Shown in pieces: positions 9,083 through 17,800 of a stretch of DNA of 23,230 nt. Below the pieces are notes generated by a model. The model saw nothing but the letters and a program-made list of their open reading frames with translations, was not told where the DNA came from and ran no database searches. Origin of the DNA: Azolla pinnata. Lineage: Eukaryota > Streptophyta > Polypodiopsida > Salviniales > Salviniaceae. Made by a program: the position numbers and the translations under genes. The stretch is taken from positions 1 through 23,230 of the forward strand of contig JBBBWG010009180.1 of assembly GCA_037176905.1 (NCBI GenBank). The letters are read 5' to 3'. The stretch's first letter is position 1. Each line of letters starts with the position of its first letter.

Positions 9083-9706
9083 TCATCTTGATTCATAGGT
9101 GATCATGTGGTCCAATACTTCCCAATCTGTTGATATCACTAGTTGGCAAACCTATGAAGATCGGATGTCTTTGACGTTGCAAACGGGTCCCCACTGGAGC
9201 TAGGTTTCCTACTGTACATACATTTTCACAAATTTTCGGCTTGCCCTTTCTTACAAACTTGTCTTGGCGACTCTTGGCCCAAACATGCTTGTGGTACATA
9301 AAACAACTTGCAGGTTTATTATTTAGTAGCGCTTTCAACTATCTAACCCAAACAGATGTAGTTAGATTGTTGGCACAGATCGGTGTAAATAGGCTCATCT
9401 TGATTCATAGATGATCATGTGGTCCAATACTTCCCAATCTGTTGATATCACTAGTTGGCAAACCTATGAAGTTTGGATGTCTTTGACGTTGCAAACGGGT
9501 CCCCACTGGAGCTAGGTTTCCTACTGTACATACACTTTCACAAATTTTCGGCTCGCGCTCTCATGCAAACTGTCTTGGCGACTCTTGGCCCAAACATGCT
9601 TGTGGTACATAAACAACTTGCAGGCTTATTATTTAGTAGCGCTTTCAACTATCTAACCCAAACGGATGTAGTTAGATTGTTGGCACAGATCGGTGTAAAT
9701 TGGCTC
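9083..9706. repeat. Direct tandem duplication, unit 312 bp
   Basis: Copy 1 is 9083-9394 and copy 2 is 9395 to about 9706. Both start TCATCTTGATTCATAG and both end in CAGATCGGTGTAAAT plus a few bases. The copies are about 94-95% identical, with a few single-base changes, one- or two-base indels and a cluster of changes near 9242-9252 / 9554-9564. After copy 2 the first bases of a third unit (GGCTCAT) appear. Copy 2 contains an 80-codon frame (9473-9718), but copy 1 does not keep it and I do not recognise it, so I treat the unit as noncoding. From 9707 to about 10030 the DNA is AT-rich with no gene. Confidence 0.9.
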
Positions 9707-10029
9707 ATTGAGCAGTAATGACCTGGGAAGCAAACATTGTATCTAGTAAATGCACATGTACCGATTAGATTTAATTATTTCGATTGTTCTCTTTTATTTA
9801 TTGTATTAAAAGAATGTCAAACAATTTTGGACAAGATTTTACTCTCAAGTGTAAGTTTAATTATCTGCATTTAATGCACTGGTTATATCCAATATGTATA
9901 TAGAATGACAACACCATGTCTTTGTTGAGTTTATTTTTAATTGCTTCCTACTAGTTAATCTTGATCGATTCCCTTATAACATATGTTTAACAAAAGTTAA
10001 TAATTTTAGAATCTACTTCATTGTTTAAC

Positions 10030-11230
10030 GTTAATTTGGTGTTAAGCAAGTAATTGAGTCTTGAGAATAATGGAAGCTATTTCATTGGCCTTTCGAGTCT
10101 TTGATCCCTTCCAATTGCACCACTCATCACTAACCATGATTTTTCTCAAGCCGCCAAATATTCGATCATCCATCAAATTTCAAAGCGCAATAAAGTTGTA
10201 TGCAAATCTTATACTTGAGGGTTTAAGAAATTCTTTGTCACTAAACTTACAAAATATTGCCAATGTATATTGTTTTCTAGTAATGAAAGTAGTAATCTTC
10301 ATTGTTAATTGCAAAGTATCATATTTCCATGCACATTTCACAATATCCTCAAACACCAAATCTAGCCATTGCATGTCATCTTGTATAATAGAATATTGAC
10401 GCCCATTCCTGCTCAACTATATGTCCTGCCACGACACAATTTGATGCATTATCCATATACAATTGAATTACATTTGCTAGACCAACTTCAAGAATAACTT
10501 ACTTTCATATATTAAAAATGCACTCTCCAAATTTACTTTCACCACTTGTATCAATAGATTTCAAATATATTGTTCCACTAACAGAAGAAACCAACACATT
10601 AAGAATAGGGCTCTTTTTGGTATTCGACCAACTATCACACACAATTATACAACCATGAATTTTCCAAGAATCTTTTCTTCCCAGCAATTGAAGCTCAACA
10701 AAGTGCATTCCTTCATTCAACTGCTTTTTTGTTCAATTTAAAAGAGGATGACGTACTATAAAGACCTACAACTCCAATAACCTTATATATGTCACAAAAA
10801 AAAGAAATCTCCACTTTACAATATGGAATATCTTTTACATAAAAATGTCTTCTATGAACTTTATCGACATTTTTTCTCACTTGAAAATCCCAAGATGATT
10901 TTAATGTGCATAATTTTCTCTTTGAGCTTGTAGCTGCATTCTCATTAGTTGGAGACATGTCATGAAGTAGATGCATTTGAGGTCATATTAACATTTTCAT
11001 TTATTGTATTACTTATAGCCTTTGTAATAAACGTGTTATCCAAATATGTGTTTTTATTTGTATTTGCAAGTGTAAAATGAATCATTTTTTTGATCTATTA
11101 TGTAAATTCATCACTAGCGTTTGAGCATTTATCTACCCCTTGACCTCTTATGTCTAATAGATGAGTTCTGATTCTATGGGGGCCACCCACACAAACATGA
11201 TCACAAAAATTGCATTGAACTACATGTTTT
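10030..11230 (-). mobile_element. Decayed hAT-family DNA transposon (transposase pieces)
   Basis: Pieces of one hAT transposase lie in order on the minus strand. 11220-11098: a BED zinc finger (CNFC, then GGPHRIRTHLLDIRGQG, then a Cys). 10976-10713: an N-terminal linker region. 10720-10505: the DUF659 region with CDSWSNTKKSPILNVLVSS and a GTIYLKSIDTSGE stretch, where the first catalytic Asp of the family sits (the D of CDSW). 10416-10180: the region around the second catalytic site, WLDLVFEDIVK and the FLKPSSIRFAYNFIAL end. Before about 10060: SDEWCNWKGS and KANEIASIIL. The Cys-x2-His motif usually found just before LDL is not kept. The frames shift between pieces, so it is inactive. The C-terminal dimerisation region and terminal inverted repeats were not found. 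Confidence 0.8.
10505..10720 (-). pseudogene. hAT transposase, DUF659 piece
   Basis: This is the best preserved open piece of the hAT copy, 71 codons. It matches the family pattern of an Asp-x-Trp-Ser-Asn motif followed by a hydrophobic strand, then the GTIYLKSIDTSGE segment. It ends in GECIFNI. The pieces on either side are in other frames. Confidence 0.75.
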
Positions 11231-12000
11231 TCATCACTGTCACATGTTCCTACTCAAAGCCTTTATGTCTTTCCGTTTTTTACGAATTTGAATACTGTAG
11301 ACAAGAAAGTCAAAAGCCTCAAACCATTAAAAAGAAAAAAAAAACTAAACATTTGAAAAATCTAAACCAATATGTAAGGACATAAGATACTGATTCATTG
11401 AAAACCTTTAGTGCTTAAGCCTAGTTTAATAATGATTAATGTACGAACAAGAATAAATATATGTATATTCATCCATATATGTATACATATATTTATGCAC
11501 ATATAGATGAATATCACTACAAAGTATTGGCCAATTTCACAAGCTCATAGATGCGAAATTTGTGCTATTTTTATTATTAGTTTAGGTCGTATTTACTAAC
11601 ATAATTAGTTTATTGCGACCATAACTGTGATCTTTGACGCGACCGTATATGTGACCCTTACCACAAGTTTATAACACACCTTATTGCGTCGAACTTGGAA
11701 ACGAACATAGACATAACTATAGACCCCTTCATAGTAGAAGCACAAAAATGACCGTAAGTGCAACTATACACGTGAACATAGACATAGCCATAGACATATA
11801 AGCCAAACAATTATTATTTTTTTAAATCTTAAATAATTAAAAATTTTAAAATTGATTAAAAAACTATATATATATATATCTTGTTCAGCTTGGTGTAAAA
11901 TCAGCTTAGAAGTTATTATGTCATCTACAATGAATTTGAGGATGCCTTTACATACTATACATATCAATCAAGTTTTTAGAACAATTCTTATAAAATATTC
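11231..12000. other. AT-rich, no gene; possible CACTA-like terminus near 11516
   Basis: No gene is visible. An imperfect AT-rich hairpin lies around 11465-11512 (ATATTCATC ... GATGAATAT). It is followed directly by CACTACAAAG at about 11516. That word resembles the end of plant CACTA transposons. Degenerate GCGACC/GTGACC-type words follow between 11600 and 11780. No matching opposite end was found, so the element call is weak. Confidence 0.3.
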
Positions 12001-12006
12001 TAAAAT

Positions 12007-12180
12007 ATGCAGTGTGTAGCACAAAAACTACATTGTCTAGATGTGACTATTAAATGGAATTCAACCTTAATTAAGTATCAACAAGCTATAATGTTAAGAG
12101 AGATCTTAACTTGTACAATTTGTGACAATGCTATTGCTCATGAATTTGCTGCTCATACTAAGCATGGAAGATTAGAATAA
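12007..12180 (+). pseudogene. Possible hAT transposase scrap, 57 codons
   Basis: A short frame reads LHCLDVTIKWNSTLIKYQQAI. It resembles the LDVPTRWNSTYxML signature that follows the conserved core of hAT transposases. It is on the opposite strand to the hAT copy at 10030-11230, so it is either a separate insertion or a rearranged piece. No other hAT part is visible next to it. The region 12181-13188 otherwise holds no gene. Confidence 0.4.
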
Positions 12181-12489
12181 TTTACAAAGTATAGAGTAAT
12201 GGATTTTTGTGCATTTTATTATTTATAATTACTTGAGTGACTCCTACCTTTTTTTATAAGAACTCTTACCTTTAAACATTTGTTAAGTCACTGCAATGGG
12301 AGGAAGCTCAATCTCCTTTAAAGAAGGAAACTCTTCAAATTTAGAAATAGAATTCTAAGACCAAATGATCCAAAACAAAAAGAACGTTAGATATAGTATT
12401 AATCAAGAGTGTCTTGGAAAGCAAATTCTTTTGCACTTGATATTAATGACTTAACAATTGAAGACACAAGTCAAAGATCCTATTATAAA

Positions 12490-12534
12490 GATTCAAACCT
12501 GGCACCTTCTGAGAAAAATCCTTAGTACTAACCA
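12490..12534 (-). other. Weak tRNA-derived SINE-like promoter pair
   Basis: On the minus strand, TGGTTAGTACTA (12534-12523) looks like a pol III A box. GGTTTGAATC (12499-12490) looks like a B box. The distance between them is about 35 bases, a little short for a tRNA head. No cloverleaf can be drawn. It could be an old SINE head or chance. Confidence 0.2.
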
Positions 12535-13188
12535 TTTCAAAAATTATACTTTTCTATACTTTATATATTTTGTTGAATATAGAACTCATTAAAATAGACG
12601 ATTCTGACTAATGAATGCAACATGTATCAACAAAACATGCTATAAAAGCTAATGGCTTGACTATATTAAACCATTCCGATTTAACGCCAGTCTTCGGCAC
12701 TCTTGTACTTGAGTCTCCAAGTATTTGATAACTTGTAGTCTTCTCGATCTTGTCTTGTTTTATTTCTTTTCAATTCTAATTATTGTTTCGAGTCAATTAT
12801 CGTCTACGAGCTTAACCCGTGATAGCTAGGTGTAAAAGAAAAGTCTAATGAATTGTCTGTTATATCATATTTGGATTATTTTACAAAGCTTTATTCCGAA
12901 TTAAGAAAGGATATAAACCCATTACAATGGTGATTTACTGACAGGTGATTCTTTGTTTTTTCTCATTTTAAAATTTTTTGTTAGAATTTTAGATGATGCA
13001 TCTAATTTCATATTACATTCTCTAATAATAGATTTAAAAATAAGTTTAATTTGCCAAGGATGTATAAGATGGAGTGTTTGACATTTCTTGCAACTTCATA
13101 TGTGCCTTCAAAAGAGTCTAATTCTAAAGCACGTTATAACTTTGAAGATAGATCATGTTTACATGTATGCACTTTTTAGGCAAAATGT

Positions 13189-13424
13189 GCATTAGGTCTT
13201 GGTTGGATTTACTTGATGGAGTTTGGAATTCCATTGCTTGAAAACTTTGATGAAGCTTTTGAAAGTCTAGATATTGACATTGAAGGCATGATTGTAGAAA
13301 ATGAAGTTGCGAAGTACTTGTTTAAAAACACAAGTGATTAAAACCTAAAGGGAAATAGAGAATTAAACAACATTTGATAAATTGGATTGAGTTTTACTTT
13401 GGTTTATATTTGAATTTGAATAAT
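13189..13424 (+). repeat. Left arm of large inverted repeat (unidentified coding-like module)
   Basis: This is about 80% identical to the reverse complement of 14226-14465. It reads in part as LGWIYLMEFG and ESLDIDIEGMIVENEVAKYLF before its frame ends. The best conserved core is the DIDIEGMIVE segment, about 30 identical bases near 13272-13302. I do not recognise the family. Selection on the reading frame is possible but not shown. Confidence 0.75.
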
Positions 13425-13941
13425 ATTGAGAATGCTTTACTTAAGACAGTGTTTGGATTGGTGTATAATCGTTTTTTTACAATGTTTGGGATTGTTATTT
13501 TGATATATGTAGCATGTAGGATTAGACAATATTTTGAAATTGGGATTGATATATTTTGGTTTATAGACTATTTAAGATTGAATAATGTAACATGCATATA
13601 TTTGGGTCTATAAACTGTAGAATATATTTAAGATTAGATAATGTAACATGTTTGGGACTGGTTTACATAATTTTATTTATATATATGGTTAAGACTGGTT
13701 ATGTTTAGATGTAAATTTTTAATTAGATTGATGATATTTGTTTTATTACTGATATGTTTGACGTCAATTTGGTTATAATGTATTTACATATAATATATTG
13801 CATAATGAGTTTTTCTTAATAATAATCAATTAAAAATCTTGATATAAAGTTATGTAATTTTTGTAAACTAAGGTAAGTCTAAACTGGTTTGATACAACTC
13901 AAGCTTGAGTTTTTTAAAATGACTTAGATTGAAATGGTTTG

Positions 13942-14025
13942 GCTTGAGGTTTCCTTTGAGGGTTAAGTCGGAGCTGAGCTGTTGCTTGAGGTTTCCTTTA
14001 TGGGTTAAGTCGAACCGAGCTGTTG
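13942..14025. repeat. 42-bp tandem duplication
   Basis: Two adjacent units begin GCTTGAGGTTTCCTTT at 13942 and 13984 and end in GAGCTGTT. A few bases differ. It lies in the spacer between the two arms of the large inverted repeat. The rest of 13425-14225 is AT-rich, with a weaker duplicated phrase (TTTAAGATT...GATAATGTAACATG) near 13569 and 13629. Confidence 0.85.
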
Positions 14026-14225
14026 TCGATACCTGCTCCACATGTTATCGGCCTTGGATAAACTTTAAGAAGTCGAGCTAATAAGAAGAGCACACAAGAA
14101 GTCAACACTTCCAATTGTTAAGAACGAGCACCAACAAATACTTATGTAAACAATACGTGCACTTAAGAACTACTAGGGCGCGATCGGTAGTAACCAGATC
14201 CACACATCGACGGACAAGCAAGACC

Positions 14226-14465
14226 ATTGTTGAAATTCAAATATAAGCCAAAGTAGGACTCATTATAATCTATGAAATGTTGCTTGATTCTCAATTTCCC
14301 TTTAGGCTTTAAGCACTTGAGTCTTTTAAACAAGTACCCTACAACTTCATCCTCTACAATCATGCCTTCAATGTCAATATCTAGACTTCTTCCGAAAGCT
14401 TCATTCAATGTCGTTAAGCAATGGAATTCTAGCTCCATCAAGTAAATCCAACCAATACCTCATGC
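14226..14465 (-). repeat. Right arm of large inverted repeat; holds a 92-codon open frame (14441-14163)
   Basis: This is the mirror copy of 13189-13424, facing it across an 801-bp spacer. Unlike the left arm it keeps an open frame of 92 codons on the minus strand, reading SLDIDIEGMIVEDEVVGYLF, then KLRIKQHFIDY, and ending in a CGSGYYRSRP tail. No homologue is recognised. It may be a decayed transposon gene or a host gene fragment copied twice. Confidence 0.7.
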
Positions 14466-14480
14466 ATCGAGCAAAAATGT

Positions 14481-14633
14481 TAGTTTTAATAAAGCCAGAA
14501 TCGTCCGAAGCTTTCGAATGTTTACACATATCAGCATCGATCGATCGATCGATCGAAACTTAGTTTTAGTAAAGGCAAAATCGACCGACAGTTTCAAACT
14601 TTTGAACAAATCGGCATCGATCGATCGATCGAC
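14481..14633. repeat. Imperfect tandem pair, each ending in (ATCG)n
   Basis: Unit 1 starts TAGTTTTAATAAAG at 14481 and unit 2 TAGTTTTAGTAAAG at 14561. Each ends in CATCGATCGATCGATCG. About 75% of positions match between units. The pair lies 230-385 bp upstream of the CBSX start codon, so it is in the likely promoter. The ATCG runs are self-complementary. Confidence 0.75.
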
Positions 14634-14717
14634 ATACGATGCGAAGCAACATGTCAATGTACATGCTAGTATTGCCGGAGAACAAGAAGCGCTTTAGAAA
14701 CGCTCTTCTTGTGGGTC

Positions 14718-14815
14718 CTTCTTCTTCTTCTTCTTCTTCTTCTTCTGCTTGCGTCTTCTACTCCTTCTTCTTCTTCTTCTTCTGCGTCTTCTTCTTCGTC
14801 TGTCTTCTGCGTCTT
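14718..14815 (+). repeat. CTT-rich tract, likely 5' UTR of the CBSX gene
   Basis: Two CTT/TTC microsatellite blocks (about 14718-14746 and 14764-14783) are followed by CTTCTTCG and CTGCGTCTT pieces. CT-rich tracts are common in plant 5' leaders near transcription starts. The tract ends 50 bases before the chosen ATG. Confidence 0.7.
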
Positions 14816-14865
14816 CTGCAGAGCCGAGCAGAGCAAAGCAACGCCTCAGCCGCCGCAGCAGCAGC

Positions 14866-17800
14866 ATGGACCATCTTTCCCTCTCATGTATCCTCTCCTC
14901 CTCCCATTCGCCCGCTCCTTTCATCCTCCTCTCTGCTCCCCACTCCTCCTCTCGCCACCACCATTACCACCACCATCGCTGCTGCTGCTGCTGCTGCCGC
15001 TCTCTTCCGTCCTTCCTTCCCTCCCCTGTACTCTCCCTTTCCCTGCGCCAGAGCCGGAGCCAGGTCATGAACCCCTGCAGGCCCTCCAAACCCAGCAATC
15101 GATGCCTCTCTTCTTCTTCTTCTTCTGCTTTCGTGGAGAACCCTATCCCGGTAAGTCGCTCTGTGAACATCACCATCATCGTACTACCCTTCTGATTTCC
15201 CTCGATCCATGTTCTCGTAACCCATTTTACCACGATCTTGTTGAAATTGCCTGGTCTTTGTTCCGTTTAATGGTTTGGCATCCCATAGGATTTGCCCACC
15301 TACCTACCTAGTTCAGGCTTCTTACTGGTAAATACGGGCTTACCGAATCGAGATTCACCACCATAATTGGGATTCCCTCACCCATGCCCTCTCATTCTAA
15401 CTGAATTTTCTGATGTAGAAGGGAATTGGTGCGAGAAATTCTAATATTGCTGATTGAAAACTCGATCTAGTTGCAATCTTCCATTGCCGTCATTCCTAGC
15501 TCAAAATTCATACATTAGCGTCTATGCAAATTGATAGCGGATATCTAACACCAGATTGTTACCCATCAATGGATCATGAAGTAGTACAATCTGCAGATCT
15601 TTCCCAAGCTCTGTGGAGCATGATTTTTGGCACGCCTCTCACTTCCTATCCTTCTTCCTGATCATAATAACGGCCTGTAGACTGCTGCCGTTTTGGTAAT
15701 CAGATCTCTTGCAGATTTTGAGATTAGATTTTCTGTTGTTTTGGCTTGTAGGAGAAGCAAGACATGTATAGTGTCGGCGAATACATGACAAAGATTGATG
15801 ACCTTTTGGTAGTCAAGACATCTTCCACAGTTGATGAAGGTGAGACACTTGAGCTGCAGTATATCATCATCATCATCATTCTCTGAACAGGAGAGGTTTC
15901 AAAGAATAATGTTCTTCTAAATTTTGATTTTTCTCATGGTTTGTTCTCAAAACAGCTCTTGAATTACTGGTCCATAATCGGGTAACAGGATTGCCTGTCG
16001 TTGATGATGACGGAAAACTGGTGAGGTGATGGTATTTTCTCACTTTCTTATCTTCTGTCGTATAAAAAAAAAATATTTATTATCCAAAGGAGAATGGGAA
16101 ACTAACTTTGGCTAGAAAATAGTTTAAAGGCCAATAAAGTTATGTACTTTGGTGCTTATCCTGTTGAATGAGATCAATTGTGCTGAATTTCACCACTAAA
16201 TGCAGAATTGCTTTCTGTGATTCCGTGAATCCTTGTTTTGCTTTGTTCGTCCAAATCCAATCACTGGTATGCCCAAGATGCATATGCCGTAACTCAATGA
16301 TATTGTTGATGTAACTGCCACAGTCTGTAACTGTGCAGCCATTCAGCATGATACTATATTCTTTCTTCTTTTTACAAAATCAAAGTCATCTCTGGATATT
16401 CATATGCCCCATGTTCATCTTTATACTCACAGTTCCTTAGTTGAATATGCCTGATATCCATTAATGTTCGTTTGGTTCCACCATACATCTTGTTCTTGTT
16501 ATGCCTATACCACCAGGACTTGCAAAAGCTCTTCGTCCTAGGGTTTGATATCTACCAGCCAAATCTTATGTGAGTTGTGTGGAATAAAGAACCCACATTG
16601 AGAATCTACTCATTTCTTGAGATATGGTCTTAGATGTTAATAACATCTGCACTGTGATAGTCGTTTCCTATCATCAAATATCCAAATTCTGAAATGTTCG
16701 CCTTTTGGTTACTTTTCTGCTTTGGAGAAACTTCCTTAAAACCTCCTTAGTGACAGTTGGAAACATTTCAATTTTCTTTACTTTGTTCTGGATTCAGATT
16801 TGGATCTTCTTTATTACTCGAGTCTATTAGCTAAACCTCTTTTTCTGCTCTTCCCTTGCAATAAAAAACTCATGTGAACCCTCATTAATTCTTTTCAGAT
16901 GCCTTTTCCTGCCCAACTCTTTGGAGTTCAAAGCTATCTTAACCTCCTGAAAAGTGTGTGACAACCATATCTCAAATGTATTTATGAAGTATCCACAAGA
17001 GTTTGGCAAAATTTTGAGGTAGAAAATAGTTAATTCTATCATAGTCATGCACTTGTTTTTTGATAGGTTTGCTTTCTTTCATACAAAGAGTGTACTATTT
17101 TTTCTTCCCAGTAAAATTGGTTGATGGTTGAAGTAGTTTCTGTGGGAGATTTCACCGAGAATGGAACTTGGGTTGATTTGTATTGTAAGTACCCATTTTT
17201 GTCATGATCAAAGTTTGGATGTACGCTTATAGCCCAACCATGCTATGAAATCCTCCTCTCTACTTGGATAATTCCTTTCTATTATCATCAAGGTAGTTCC
17301 ATATGTAGAAATTGGTACACTTACTGTACCTACCCCAAGGATTTTTCTAACAATTTAAAAAGGTTCTGAACAAATATTTTCTTGAAAATATTTTCAGACA
17401 GGGCTTGAAATCATTTAAAAATTTTTAAGCATCATTTACAAAAATTATTTGAAGTCAGCTAAATACACATACTTAAACTAATCAAATAAAGTTAGGCTTT
17501 GAATCAAATTTAGGGATTGAGATATGATATTAAAATCAATGAGATCCAAATAAAGATTGTGCTTCTTATCCTCAAGTTCAAATAGGTTAAATTTTAGGGT
17601 TTGATCAGTACATTGAAATTTGGTAGATTGAAATTTAGGTGGTTATTGAGACTAACAGCAATACTTAAATTAAACCTATATTCCTAGAGCACAAACCGGT
17701 AGTGGATGTTTTTGACATTATCTTGAGTCCATATTTATGGCAAGTTTATTTGTTGGTCACGCAGCGAAAGCTCTTCACAATTGTTTCTCTTGCCATATCT

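Noticed and set aside
9473-9718. 80-codon frame in the second 312-bp copy
   Set aside because: The first copy, almost identical in DNA, does not keep the frame, and no family is recognised.
14709-15311. A 200-codon + frame over CBSX exon 1 and intron 1
   Set aside because: It is a shadow of the CTT-rich leader. The CBSX frame joins correctly to exon 2 and the other does not.
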